A model generated the notes under the pieces. It ran no database searches and was not told the DNA's origin. It was given only the letters and a program-made list of their open reading frames with translations. A stretch of DNA of 64,000 nt from JACCSI01 sp963815285. Its GTDB lineage: Bacteria > Acidobacteriota > Vicinamibacteria > Vicinamibacterales > UBA2999. Location: the NCBI GenBank assembly GCA_963815285.1, contig CAWFGB010000005.1, forward strand, positions 372,001-436,000, read 5' to 3'. The translations under genes and the position numbers were made by a program. Positions 1 to 9,565 of the stretch are shown here, one piece after another (position 1 is the stretch's first letter; each line of letters opens with the position of its first letter).

Positions 1-1
1 G

Positions 2-1009
2 ATGATGCTCGGCGGCGCGCGGTCGTTCTCGGAGGGCGGTTACGCGGGCACCGCCGTCGGAGACGTGCTTCCGCTGGTGCTCGATCCAAGTCAGCGCAGC
101 CCGCAACTCGGTCGCCTGACCGTGAAGCCGACTCGCGCCGGTGCCGGGCACGGCGTCACGCAGATCGCCGAAACCGAGGCGGCGTCCGCCGAGCGATGGG
201 AGTTCCTCTCGACGCTCGAACCGAAAGTCACCACGCTCAACGTCGCCGACACTCTCAAGCCGGGCGCGACCTTGTTGCTGTCCGGCACTGATGAATCGCG
301 TCGTGAACGGCCGGTGCTCGCGTATCAACGCTACGGGCGCGGCAAGGCGTTTGCCTTTACGCTCCAGGACTCCTGGTTGTGGCAGATGCACGCGGCCATC
401 GACGTCGAGGACATGGGTCACGAATATCTGTGGCGACAGCTCCTCCGCGCGCTGGTCGATGGCGTCCCTGACATCGTCGAATCCCGGTTGACCGACCGTG
501 TCGAGCCGGGCGAGGCAATCACGCTCAAGGCCGATGTCGTGGACAAGGGATTTCTCGAGCTGAATGACGCCTCGGTTGTCGCCCATGTGTCGCGCCCCGA
601 CGGCAGCGTCGTCGATGTGCCGATGCAGTGGAGCGGAGAGCGCAGCGGAGAATACGTCGCGTCGGTACCGGCGGCGGGGGTCGGCGCCTACGAAGCCCGT
701 ATTGACGCCTCACGTGGCGGCGAGTCGCTGGGGACGACCATGGCGCACGTCCGTGCGGCACCCGGCGACGCCGAGTATTTCGATGCGACCATGCAGGCGG
801 CCACGCTGCGTCGAATCGCGGAGGAAACCGGTGGGCAGTTCTACACCGCCGACGCCATGCAGGGGCTGGCGGAGGACTTGCGTTACACCGGTCGGGGGGT
901 GACGTCGGTCGAGGAGCGCGACTTGTGGCACCTGCCGATCGTGTTCCTGCTGCTGGTGGGCCTGCTGTGTGCCGAGTGGGCGTATCGGCGGGCAGTGGGG
1001 TTGTCCTGA
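2..1009 (+). CDS. C-terminal part of a membrane-anchored glutamine amidotransferase-fold protein (partial)
   Basis: The gene enters from outside the window, so only its last 335 codons are seen. The visible start (LGGARSF..GGYAGT..DVLPL) resembles the end of the class I amidotransferase-like fold found in large VWA-type membrane proteins of this operon class. A beta-sandwich-like region follows (VVDKGFLELNDASVVAHVSRPDGS). The protein ends with one hydrophobic segment (LPIVFLLLVGLLCAEW) and a basic tail, so the bulk probably faces the periplasm with a C-terminal membrane anchor. Its stop overlaps the next gene's start (ATGA), which points to translational coupling. The family call comes from fold-like pattern and context; no catalytic residue is visible in this fragment. 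Confidence 0.7.
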   Translation: MMLGGARSFSEGGYAGTAVGDVLPLVLDPSQRSPQLGRLTVKPTRAGAGHGVTQIAETEAASAERWEFLSTLEPKVTTLNVADTLKPGATLLLSGTDESRRERPVLAYQRYGRGKAFAFTLQDSWLWQMHAAIDVEDMGHEYLWRQLLRALVDGVPDIVESRLTDRVEPGEAITLKADVVDKGFLELNDASVVAHVSRPDGSVVDVPMQWSGERSGEYVASVPAAGVGAYEARIDASRGGESLGTTMAHVRAAPGDAEYFDATMQAATLRRIAEETGGQFYTADAMQGLAEDLRYTGRGVTSVEERDLWHLPIVFLLLVGLLCAEWAYRRAVGLS

Positions 1010-1815
1010 TGCGGGTGCGCCAGGTGCGGCCAGGTGCGGCCGGGTGCGGCCTGGTGCGTCAGGTGCAACGGGTGCGTCAGGTTGCGATTGGGCTCGGCGT
1101 CGTGCTGGCGCTGTGTGTATCGGCTGTGTGGGCGCAGGACTTCGGCTTTCGGCGACGATTCGCACCGCCCATCACGGCTGAGAAGACACCGTACGACGGC
1201 CGTTTCACCTTTTCTCGACTGCGGCACGGTTCAGAATCCGGGCGCGAGCCGCCATGGGCGCACGACTACCCGCGTGCTGAGCGCAACTTCACGCACATTC
1301 TGAAGGAGCTGACGCTCATCGATCCGAATACGCACGCCAGCAACGTCTTCACGCAGGATGACCCGGATCTCTTCACGAGTCCGATTCTCTACGTGTCGGA
1401 GCCCGGTTTCTGGACGATGACCGAAGACGAACTGCTGGGGATGCAGAACTACGTCAAGAAAGGCGGGTTCATCATCTTCGACGACTTCCGCGGCGAGCAC
1501 TATTACAACTTCGAGGAACAGGTGCGGCGGATGATTCCCGGGGCCCGCCTGATGGAACTCGATTCGAGCCATGCCATCTTCAATGCCTTCTTCAACATCA
1601 GGACCTCAGAAACGGAAGGCGTATACGGCGAACCGTCGTTCCAGGGTGTGTTCGAGGACAACGATCCGACGAAACGGCTGTTGCTCGTGGCCAACTACAA
1701 CCACGACCTGGGCGAGCTCTGGGAATACTCGGATACCGGCTTTACGCCCGTGGATTTGACGAACGATGCTTACAAATACGGCGTGAATTACATCGTCTAT
1801 GCGATGACACATTAA
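1009..1815 (+). CDS. DUF4159 domain protein, copy A (exported)
   Basis: 268 residues. The ATG that overlaps the upstream stop is chosen; it gives a basic N-terminus, a hydrophobic core (VAIGLGVVLALCVSAVWAQD) and a likely signal peptidase site after AQ. The mature part has the DUF4159 pattern: FTFSRLRHG, DYPRAERNF, a conserved KGGFIIFDDFRGEHYYNF turn and an ending YGVNYIVYAMTH. DUF4159 has an amidotransferase-like Rossmann fold of unknown function and typically accompanies MoxR/VWA clusters. The codons of the signal peptide are low-complexity repeats of GGTGCG. Two related copies lie further down the same operon. The family is secure; the function is unknown. Confidence 0.85.
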   Translation: MRVRQVRPGAAGCGLVRQVQRVRQVAIGLGVVLALCVSAVWAQDFGFRRRFAPPITAEKTPYDGRFTFSRLRHGSESGREPPWAHDYPRAERNFTHILKELTLIDPNTHASNVFTQDDPDLFTSPILYVSEPGFWTMTEDELLGMQNYVKKGGFIIFDDFRGEHYYNFEEQVRRMIPGARLMELDSSHAIFNAFFNIRTSETEGVYGEPSFQGVFEDNDPTKRLLLVANYNHDLGELWEYSDTGFTPVDLTNDAYKYGVNYIVYAMTH

Positions 1816-1889
1816 CCAAGACAGACATCGACGAAGGCTGCGAAGGCAACGCAGGCAACGAAGAGGGTCGGCACAGCTTGGAGGAGTTC

Positions 1890-2927
1890 GTGGAAACAGC
1901 CGCACGTGATCAGGTAGTGGAGCTTCAGTCAGACGACGTCGCCCTGGCGGACCGGATGAATGATGGACGCAAGCGGATTGTCAGCGAGCTCAGGAAGGCC
2001 ATCGTCGGGCAGGAAGAGGTCATCAACCAGGTGCTGTTGACGCTCTTTGTCGGCGGCAACAGCTTGATCGTGGGCGTGCCCGGGCTGGCCAAGACGCTGC
2101 TGGTTCACACCATGGCCAGGGTGCTCGAGCTGAAGTTCAATCGCATTCAGTTCACGCCCGATCTGATGCCATCGGACATCACCGGCACGGACATCATCAA
2201 CGAAGACCCGGACACCGGGCGCCGGCAGATGGTATTTGCCCCCGGACCAATTTTCTGCAACATCCTGCTGGCCGACGAAATCAACCGCACGCCGCCCAAG
2301 ACGCAGTCAGCCTTGCTCGAGGCGATGCAGGAGCATCGGGTGACGATTCAGGGACGCACCTATAAGCTCGAGGAGCCGTTTTACGTCTTTGCGACGCAGA
2401 ATCCGATCGAGCTCGAAGGGACCTACCCACTGCCCGAGGCGCAGCTCGATCGCTTCATGTTTCATATCGTCATCGAGCACCCGCCGGAGGAGGAGGAGTT
2501 CAACGTCGTGCGCCAGACGACGGCGATTCAGGAGCCGGTGTTCGAGCGGCCGGTGAACGCCGAGGATCTGGTGGCGTTTCAGCGGCTCGTGCGGCGCGTG
2601 CCGGTCGCGGAGCCGGTGATGCGGTATGCGTTGCACCTCGCGCGCGCCAGCCGTCCGAAGAACGCCTCCTGTCCCGAATCGATCAAGAAATGGATTGCCT
2701 TTGGCGCCAGCGTGCGCGCGGCGCAGTACCTGGTCCTCGGCGCAAAAGCGCGGGCCCTGACGAGCGGGCGCTATCACGTGACCTATGACGACATCAGGTC
2801 GTTGGCGCATCCGGTGATGCGGCACCGGGTGTTGACCAACTTCCACGCGCAGTCCGAAGGCTACACGAGCGACATGCTCGTGGACAAGCTGCTTGAAGCG
2901 GTGCCGGTCCCGCGCTCCGGCATGTAG
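1890..2927 (+). CDS. MoxR-family AAA+ ATPase
   Basis: 345 residues. GTG at 1890 is preferred because GGAGG lies 5 nt upstream; a TTG four codons earlier would sit inside that ribosome site. The AAA+ core shows Walker A (GVPGLAKT), Walker B (LLADEINR), sensor 1 (FATQNPIE) and the lid with RFMFH. MoxR ATPases act as chaperone-like remodelers with a VWA or DUF58 partner. The partners follow directly: a DUF58 protein and a BatA-type VWA membrane protein, the same order as in Bat/aerotolerance-type operons. The identification is firm; the client is unknown. Confidence 0.95.
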   Translation: METAARDQVVELQSDDVALADRMNDGRKRIVSELRKAIVGQEEVINQVLLTLFVGGNSLIVGVPGLAKTLLVHTMARVLELKFNRIQFTPDLMPSDITGTDIINEDPDTGRRQMVFAPGPIFCNILLADEINRTPPKTQSALLEAMQEHRVTIQGRTYKLEEPFYVFATQNPIELEGTYPLPEAQLDRFMFHIVIEHPPEEEEFNVVRQTTAIQEPVFERPVNAEDLVAFQRLVRRVPVAEPVMRYALHLARASRPKNASCPESIKKWIAFGASVRAAQYLVLGAKARALTSGRYHVTYDDIRSLAHPVMRHRVLTNFHAQSEGYTSDMLVDKLLEAVPVPRSGM

Positions 2928-2974
2928 AAACAGGGCCCGAGGTCAGACCGCCCGGGGCTCCAGGAGAGGGAAGC

Positions 2975-3883
2975 ATGCAGTTGCAAAGTCCGGTGCCGGG
3001 ATCGCGGTTCATCGATCCGGCGGTGCTCGCCAAAATCGGGAGCCTCGAGTTCGTTGCCCGCTCGGTGGTGGACGGGGTGATCAACGGCAGCCATCGCTCG
3101 CCGTATTTCGGCGCGTCGGTGGACTTTGCGGAACATCGCGGCTACGTGCCCGGCGACGACATCCGGCGTGTCGACTGGCGCGTGTATGCCAGAACCGACA
3201 AGTACTACATCAAGGAATTCGAGGCCGACTCGAACGCCAACTTCAGCGTCCTGCTCGACGTGTCGAAGTCGATGGCGTTCGGCACACGTATCACCAAGCT
3301 CGATTACGCCAAGACGCTCTCCGCCTGTCTCACCTATCTGGTCAGCAAGCAGCGCGATCGCGTCGGGCTCGTCACCTTCGACGAGGACATCCTCGACCAC
3401 GTTCCGCCGTCAGCCAAGCACGTGGACGTGGTGTTGCACACGCTCGACAGAGTGCAGGCCAAGCGTCCCGGCCGCTTCGGTGTGCCAATTCGCAAGCTGG
3501 CCGAGCACTTCGGTCGTCGCGGGATCGTGGTTGTGGTCTCGGACTTCTACGAAGAGCCCGACGAGGTGCTCGATGCCGTGAGCCTGATTCGCTACCGCGG
3601 CAACGACGTCATCCTGTTCCATATCCTCGATCCGGCCGAGATCGATTTCTCGTTCGAAGACGCGTCGAGTTTTGAGGACCTCGAGAGTGGCGAACAGCTG
3701 CCCGTCGTGCCTGACGCCTTGCGCGAGCAGTATCGCACGATGATTCGTGAACACATTGCGGCGCTGACCACCAAGTCGGCGGCGCAACATGTTGACTACA
3801 ACCTGCTCAACACCGCAGCGCCACTTGATTACGCGTTGTTCAACTACATGGCGATCAGGGATCGCCTGTCGCGGACTCGATAG
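2975..3883 (+). CDS. DUF58 domain protein (VWA-like partner of MoxR)
   Basis: 302 residues, with a purine-rich ribosome site (GGAGAGGGA) shortly before the ATG. The DUF58 signature is clear: SPYFGASVDFAEHRGYVPGDD followed by IRRVDWRVYART and a VWA-type start (FSVLLDVSKSMAFG) with DxSxS-like metal-site residues. There is no membrane segment, so the protein is probably cytoplasmic and works with the upstream MoxR ATPase. Its stop codon is directly followed by the ATG of the BatA-type gene. Confidence 0.93.
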   Translation: MQLQSPVPGSRFIDPAVLAKIGSLEFVARSVVDGVINGSHRSPYFGASVDFAEHRGYVPGDDIRRVDWRVYARTDKYYIKEFEADSNANFSVLLDVSKSMAFGTRITKLDYAKTLSACLTYLVSKQRDRVGLVTFDEDILDHVPPSAKHVDVVLHTLDRVQAKRPGRFGVPIRKLAEHFGRRGIVVVVSDFYEEPDEVLDAVSLIRYRGNDVILFHILDPAEIDFSFEDASSFEDLESGEQLPVVPDALREQYRTMIREHIAALTTKSAAQHVDYNLLNTAAPLDYALFNYMAIRDRLSRTR

Positions 3884-5917
3884 ATGTCATTTCTCGCGCC
3901 GCTCTTCCTTGCTGGTCTGGCCGCCCTGGCGGTGCCCGTCCTGATCCACTTGATTCAGCGCGAGCGCAAGAATGTCGTCCAGTTCCCGTCGCTGATGTTC
4001 GTGCGGCGCATCCCGTATTCGTCGATCCGGCGCCGGCGCATTCACAACTGGACGTTGCTGATGCTGCGTCTGGCCGCCATCGCCCTCATCGTCGCGGCGT
4101 TTGCGCGGCCGTTCTTCCGTGGCACAGCGCTGACCGCGGCCGGCGGAGGTGCGCGCGATGTGGTCATCCTGCTCGATCGCTCGTACAGCATGGGACACGG
4201 CACCCAGTGGGAACGCGCCAAGCAGGCGGCGGCAGATGCGGTAGCGGGCCTGGTCGACGGCGATCGCGCGGCACTCGTGCTGTTTGCCACGACGGCGGAG
4301 ATTGCCGTGCAGCCGACCATCGATCGCGCGCGGCTGCAGTCCGAGATCAACGCGACCGCACTGTCGGCCTCGGCCACCCGCTATGGCCCTGCCTTGAAGC
4401 TGGCCGGGAGTCTGCTGTCGGCCTCGAACTTCCCACGCCGCGAAGTGGTGCTGGTCAGCGACTTCCAGCGCAGCGGCTGGTCTCCTGGCGATGGGCTGCG
4501 CCTGCCCACCGGGACCACAGTGAAGCCGATCACGGTGCAGGCCGACAACACGCGCAACGTCGCCGTGACGCCGGTCAGCATTCAGCGCGAGCAGGTGTCC
4601 GGACAGGACCGCGTCACGGTCACCGCTGGTCTGCTCAATCGCAGCGACGAGGTCATCACTGACCTGCCCGTGTCGCTGGAGATCGACGGCCGCGTTGCCC
4701 AGACCGCGCGCGTGACGCTGCAGCCGCATGGCGCCGCCTCGACAGCGTTTCCGGCGATGATTCTTGCCGCGTCCAACACCCGCGGCACGGTGCGGATTGG
4801 TGACGACGCACTGGCCACGGACAACGCGTTTCATTTCGTGCTGTCGCCGCCGAGCCCGATCGCCGTGACTGTCGTGAACGGCGCGCGGGCGGCGCGCGAT
4901 CAGGCGCTCTTTCTGTCTCGCGCGCTGGCCATCGGCGACTCGCCCAGGTTCGAGGTCTCGACTCGGTCCCTGGACGACCTGACGGCTGACGTGCTCTCAC
5001 GCACGCGGATTGTCATCCTCAACGACGTCAGTCCCAGCGAGCCGGTCGTCGGGAGACTCAAGGGGTTCGTCGAGGGCGGCGGTGGATTGCTGGTGGTGTA
5101 CGGCCCGCAAACGTCGTGGCCAGCGAGCGCACAGGATTTTCTGCCCGCGGTGCCCGCCGGCACGATCGATCGCTCGCGAGGGAGCGCCGGCGCACTCGGC
5201 GGTCTGGCGTACGGCCACTCGGTGTTCGAGCCGTTCCGGGCGCCGCGCAGCGGCGATTTCTCAGCAGCGAAGTTTTATGGCTATCGGAGCACCACGGCCG
5301 CGCCGGACGCACAGGTGCTCGCACGGTTCGACGACGGTGCGCCCGCGCTGGTTGCGCGCGCGGTCGGGCGCGGGCGCGTGCTTGCCTGGACCTCGACGCT
5401 CGATCTGTTGTGGAGCGATCTGGCTATCAAGCCGGTGTATTTGCCGTTCGTACATCAGATGACCCGGCACCTCGCCGACTACCGCGAGCGCGCCAACTGG
5501 GCCATGGTTGATGAGGTCATCGACTTGTCGCAGGAAGGCGACCCCTCTCGTCCGCGGGTCGCCCTGGCGCCGGGCGGCGGGCGCCTGCCGCTCGAAGGGG
5601 ATCAGGGCCGCGTGCTCGAACTGAGTGAGCAGGGCTTCTACGAAATCCGGGAACAGGATCGGCAAGCGGCACTGGTGACGGTTGCGGCAGCCAATGTCGA
5701 GTTCGCGGAGTCTGATCGATCGGCCGTAGATCCGCAGGAAATTGTCGTGGCGGTGGCCGGCGGCGGCGCCGACGGCAGCTCGGCGGGCTCCCAGGGACCG
5801 ATCCCCGACGAGGCCCAGGAACGGTCACAACGGCTTTGGTGGTACTTGCTATTCGCGGGTATTCTGCTTCTTACGGGCGAATCGGTGCTGGCGCACCGAT
5901 TGTCTCGGACGGCGTAA
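3884..5917 (+). CDS. BatA-type membrane protein with VWA domain
   Basis: 677 residues. The N-terminus matches the BatA aerotolerance module (FLAPLFLAGLAALAVPVLIH, then basic RERKNVVQFPSLMFVRRI), a second helix follows (LMLRLAAIALIVAAFARPFF), then a VWA domain (VVILLDRSYSMGHGTQ, DxSxS) at about residues 85-210. The long middle part alternates beta-rich stretches and includes an amidotransferase-like VYGPQTSWPA region. A final helix (LWWYLLFAGILLLTGESVLA) anchors the C-terminus. It directly abuts the DUF58 gene. This is the usual third member of MoxR/DUF58/BatA modules and is presumably the envelope-facing part. Confidence 0.9.
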   Translation: MSFLAPLFLAGLAALAVPVLIHLIQRERKNVVQFPSLMFVRRIPYSSIRRRRIHNWTLLMLRLAAIALIVAAFARPFFRGTALTAAGGGARDVVILLDRSYSMGHGTQWERAKQAAADAVAGLVDGDRAALVLFATTAEIAVQPTIDRARLQSEINATALSASATRYGPALKLAGSLLSASNFPRREVVLVSDFQRSGWSPGDGLRLPTGTTVKPITVQADNTRNVAVTPVSIQREQVSGQDRVTVTAGLLNRSDEVITDLPVSLEIDGRVAQTARVTLQPHGAASTAFPAMILAASNTRGTVRIGDDALATDNAFHFVLSPPSPIAVTVVNGARAARDQALFLSRALAIGDSPRFEVSTRSLDDLTADVLSRTRIVILNDVSPSEPVVGRLKGFVEGGGGLLVVYGPQTSWPASAQDFLPAVPAGTIDRSRGSAGALGGLAYGHSVFEPFRAPRSGDFSAAKFYGYRSTTAAPDAQVLARFDDGAPALVARAVGRGRVLAWTSTLDLLWSDLAIKPVYLPFVHQMTRHLADYRERANWAMVDEVIDLSQEGDPSRPRVALAPGGGRLPLEGDQGRVLELSEQGFYEIREQDRQAALVTVAAANVEFAESDRSAVDPQEIVVAVAGGGADGSSAGSQGPIPDEAQERSQRLWWYLLFAGILLLTGESVLAHRLSRTA

Positions 5918-5998
5918 AGAACCGCTTGTGGCTCTCGGCGCTCTCAGCTTGGACCTGATGGGCGCTGAAGGCGGCTAACTGACAGCCTTGGAGGCGTG

Positions 5999-8900
5999 AT
6001 GTTGCAGTACCAAAAGGGCGATCGCTCGACGCTCCTTAATGTCATACGCCAAGTACGTCAGCGCTGGCGCGTCAAGCTCGCCATCCGTGGGGCGGTCGGG
6101 TTTCTGGCCGCGACAGTCGTGGCGCTCATTGCCTCTGCCTATGCGCTCGAGGCACTCCGCTTCAGCGCCGGATCCATTCTCGCCTTTCGCATCACCTTAC
6201 TAGTCGTGGCCATGGCCTGTGCGGCCTGGTTCCTGGTGCGGCCGCTGATGCGCAAGGTCAGCGACGATCAGGTCGCGCTCTACCTCGAAGAACACGAACC
6301 GTCACTCGAAGCGACCATCATCACGGCCATGGAGGCTGAACAGGCCGGGCGCGCACATGCGATGTCCCCGGGGCTGGTGCAGAAGCTGATCGAAGCCGCT
6401 ATCGAACGGGTGCACGAGATCGAAGATGGACGCCGGATCGAGAAAGCGATGGTCCGTCGTTATGCCACGGCTGCGGGAGTGGTGGCGATCGCGGCTGTCG
6501 CAGTGTTCACGCTCGGGCCCGCCTACCTGCGCCACGCGCTCTCTGCGCTCCTGGTGGTGTCGAGGGGCGTGGAGGCTGCGGCTCCGTACCGCATTGATGT
6601 TACGCCTGGCACCGTGTCGGTGCCGAAGGGCGCCGATCAGACCATCACGGCCCATCTGTCCGGCTTCAACGCCTCCGAAGCGATCGTCTTCACCCGCAAG
6701 TCGCCGGACGAGGCGTTCCAGCAGGTGCCGATGGTGCGGGTCGAGAACGGCGACTACGACGGCATGCTGTTCGACCTCGCCGCAACCCTCGAGTATTACG
6801 TCGAGGCGTCAGGCGTTCGCTCATCCACCTACACGCTGACCGTTGTCGAACTGCCCTACGTGAAGCAGCTCGACCTCGAGTATCACTTCCCGTCGTACAC
6901 CGGTCTCGAACCGCGCACCGTCGAAGATGGCGGAGACGTGGCCGCGCTGAGCGGCACCGAAGTGCGGCTCAAGGTCCAGCCCACGATGTCCACCGGCAGC
7001 GGTCGTATCGTTCTCAACGACGGCTCGACCCTGCCGCTCCAGGCCAATGCCGACGGCACGCTCGCGGGCAGCTTCACGGTCAAGGAGAACGGGTTCTACA
7101 AGATCGAGCTGGACGGGCCGGGTGGCGAGAAAGTCGCGGCCTCACCACAGTACGCGATCGACATACTGGCCGATCAGGCGCCCTCGGTGACCCTGGCCAA
7201 GCCAGGTCGCGATACCGACGCGACACCAGTGCAGGAGTTCGCCGTCGAGGCGCGCGCCGACGACGACTTTGCCGTCCGCAATCTCCAGTTGGTCTATTCG
7301 GTCAACGGCGGACCGGAAAAGACCATTCCCCTATACAGCGGAAAGACGCCGACCCCGGAAGTGAGAGCGGGTCATACGTTCTATCTCGAGGAGCTTGGCG
7401 TCGAGGCCGGCGACGCCGTGTCGTACTACGCTCGCGCGATGGACAACGACGCGGCCACGGGGCCGAAAACGGCGACGAGCGACATCTACTTCCTCCGCAT
7501 TCGTCCGTTCGGCAAGGACTTCAAGCCTGCCCAGTCGATGGCGGGCGGTGGCGGCGGCGGTGGTGGCGGAGCCGGCGGGGAGGTCGGCGCCCTGTCCCAG
7601 CAACAGCGTCAGATCATTGCCGGCACGTTCAAGGTCCAGCGCGATCGCAAGACCATGGGCGCCGCAAAGGCCAAGGAAGCGCTGGTCGTGCTCGCGCTGT
7701 CGCAGAGCCGCTTGCGGGAGCAGGTCCAGGGTCTCGTCGATCGGATGAACAGCCGGTTGGTGGCGCCAGACCCGGCGTTCAAGAAAATCGCCGAGCTGTT
7801 GCCGCTTGCGGGCGAGGAAATGAAGACCGCAGAAGCGAAGCTGCAGGCGCAGAGCGCCGAGCAGGCACTGCCACCTGAAAACAAGGCGCTGCAATACCTG
7901 CAGCAGGCCGAAGAGGAATACGAACTGCAGGTGCAGACGCAGCGCAACGCCGGCGGCGGCGGTGGCGGCGGCGGCGGTGCCGGTTCAATCGCGGACGATC
8001 TGGCCGAATTGTTCAAGCTCGAGATGGACAAGATGGCCAACCAGTACGAGACCAACCAGCGTGCGATGCAGCAGAGCGCCGATCAGCAGATCGACGAGCT
8101 CGCGGAGAAGCTGAAGGAACTTGCGCGCCGGCAGGAGCAGGAGCTCCAGCGCCAGCGGCAGGCCGGTCAGACGTCGCGCGATGCACGCGGCGGAGAACTC
8201 CAGCGTCAGCTCGCACAGCAGGCCGAAGAGGCGGCCCGGCAACTCGAACGGCTCTCCCGCGAGCAGAATCGACCCGACCTGCAGCAGGCGGCTCGCCAGA
8301 TGCAGCAGGCCGCCGATGCCATGCGGCGCGCCGCCGCCAGCGGGGATCCGAACGCCGCTGGCCAGGCCTCGGCCGCCGCCGACCGACTGCGCCAGGTACA
8401 GCGGCAGCTCCAGGGCCAACAGGGACAGCGCGCCGAGCGTGACATCAAGGAGGCCCAGCGTCAGGCCGAGGAGCTCGCGCGCGAGAACCGCGACATCGCC
8501 AACGAACTCAAGAGCCTGCCTGGCGCCGCCGGTGAACGGCAGCAGCGCGTGCAGGAACTCTCCGAGCGCAAGGCGGAGCTGTCCAAGCGCGTCGCCGGGC
8601 TGGAAGGGCAGCTCGATAAGACGGCTGCCGAGATCCAGCGCGAAGCGCGCGAAGCGGCGCGCCGCGTGCAGGAAGCGGCCGGCCAGATTCGCGACGACAA
8701 GATCAAAGAGAAGTTGAATTACTCACGGCAGGTGATGGGGAGTGACAACCCGCAACTGCAGGACTTCCAGCGCAACCTCGAAGAGCAGCTCGACGCCAAT
8801 TTCGCGTCGCTGCAGAAGAAACTGGCCGAGGCGGCATCTTCCCTTGGACCGGGAGGCCGCGACCGCAACACCGAGGCGCTCGACCGCACGCGTGAGCTCG

Positions 8901-9553
8901 CGCGCGGCGTCGATTCACTCGGCCGTCGCATGCAGGAGCGCGCGGAGCAGGGCTCCAGGCCCGGGCAGCAGAACCAGCCCGAGCAGCAGGGCCAGCCGCA
9001 GGAAGGTGAGCGAGGCCAGCAGGAACAGCAAGGCCAGCAGGGTAAATCAGGACAACAAGGCCAGCAGGGCCAGCAAGGCCAGCAAGGCCAGGGTCAGCAG
9101 GGCGGCAACCAGGACGGCCGCATGGGCGGCGGCGACACCACCGGCGGCTGGCGCGACGGTGCGGGCGGCTGGGGAAGTCGTCGCCCCTACGGCGAATTCA
9201 ACCCCGAAGACGTGCGTCAGTTCCGTGAGGAAGCACGGCGCTTCGTCAATGAAGGCCGGCAGCTTCGCGATTTCTTCCGCGAGCAGAAGCTCGATGCGCG
9301 CGAGCTCGAAGAAATCCTCCGCAAGCTGCGCGAGCTCGAAGACAGTCGCGTCTACCAGGATGTGGAAGAACTGCTCGCGCTCCAGAGCTTCGTCAGCGAG
9401 GGCATCAAGCGGGTGGAATTCACCTTACGCCGAAAGCTCGGTGAGGAAGCGGATCGCGCGCTCGTCACCGGCGCCGACGAAGTGCCCCAGGAATTCAGAA
9501 AGCTGGTCGAGGAATACTACCGGTCGCTGTCGCGGGGTAAACAGCAGCAATAG
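5999..9553 (+). CDS. Large DUF4175-like membrane protein with long coiled coil and Gln/Gly-rich tract
   Basis: 1184 residues. ATG at 5999 is chosen over GTG at 5996 because GGAGG ends 4 nt before it. Three hydrophobic helices occupy about residues 30-180, followed by a beta-rich periplasmic region to about 510. Two polyglycine linkers (around residues 515-525 and 655-665) flank charged helical segments. From about 670 to 980 the protein is heptad-like, rich in Q, E, R and A, then comes a Q/G-rich repeat (QQGQQGQQG type) at about 985-1040 and a conserved charged C-terminus (FREEARRFVNEGRQLRDFF). DUF4175-type proteins often follow BatA genes. Function unknown; scaffold or tether is inference. 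Confidence 0.85.
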   Translation: MLQYQKGDRSTLLNVIRQVRQRWRVKLAIRGAVGFLAATVVALIASAYALEALRFSAGSILAFRITLLVVAMACAAWFLVRPLMRKVSDDQVALYLEEHEPSLEATIITAMEAEQAGRAHAMSPGLVQKLIEAAIERVHEIEDGRRIEKAMVRRYATAAGVVAIAAVAVFTLGPAYLRHALSALLVVSRGVEAAAPYRIDVTPGTVSVPKGADQTITAHLSGFNASEAIVFTRKSPDEAFQQVPMVRVENGDYDGMLFDLAATLEYYVEASGVRSSTYTLTVVELPYVKQLDLEYHFPSYTGLEPRTVEDGGDVAALSGTEVRLKVQPTMSTGSGRIVLNDGSTLPLQANADGTLAGSFTVKENGFYKIELDGPGGEKVAASPQYAIDILADQAPSVTLAKPGRDTDATPVQEFAVEARADDDFAVRNLQLVYSVNGGPEKTIPLYSGKTPTPEVRAGHTFYLEELGVEAGDAVSYYARAMDNDAATGPKTATSDIYFLRIRPFGKDFKPAQSMAGGGGGGGGGAGGEVGALSQQQRQIIAGTFKVQRDRKTMGAAKAKEALVVLALSQSRLREQVQGLVDRMNSRLVAPDPAFKKIAELLPLAGEEMKTAEAKLQAQSAEQALPPENKALQYLQQAEEEYELQVQTQRNAGGGGGGGGGAGSIADDLAELFKLEMDKMANQYETNQRAMQQSADQQIDELAEKLKELARRQEQELQRQRQAGQTSRDARGGELQRQLAQQAEEAARQLERLSREQNRPDLQQAARQMQQAADAMRRAAASGDPNAAGQASAAADRLRQVQRQLQGQQGQRAERDIKEAQRQAEELARENRDIANELKSLPGAAGERQQRVQELSERKAELSKRVAGLEGQLDKTAAEIQREAREAARRVQEAAGQIRDDKIKEKLNYSRQVMGSDNPQLQDFQRNLEEQLDANFASLQKKLAEAASSLGPGGRDRNTEALDRTRELARGVDSLGRRMQERAEQGSRPGQQNQPEQQGQPQEGERGQQEQQGQQGKSGQQGQQGQQGQQGQGQQGGNQDGRMGGGDTTGGWRDGAGGWGSRRPYGEFNPEDVRQFREEARRFVNEGRQLRDFFREQKLDARELEEILRKLRELEDSRVYQDVEELLALQSFVSEGIKRVEFTLRRKLGEEADRALVTGADEVPQEFRKLVEEYYRSLSRGKQQQ

Positions 9554-9565
9554 GCGGCCACCAGC

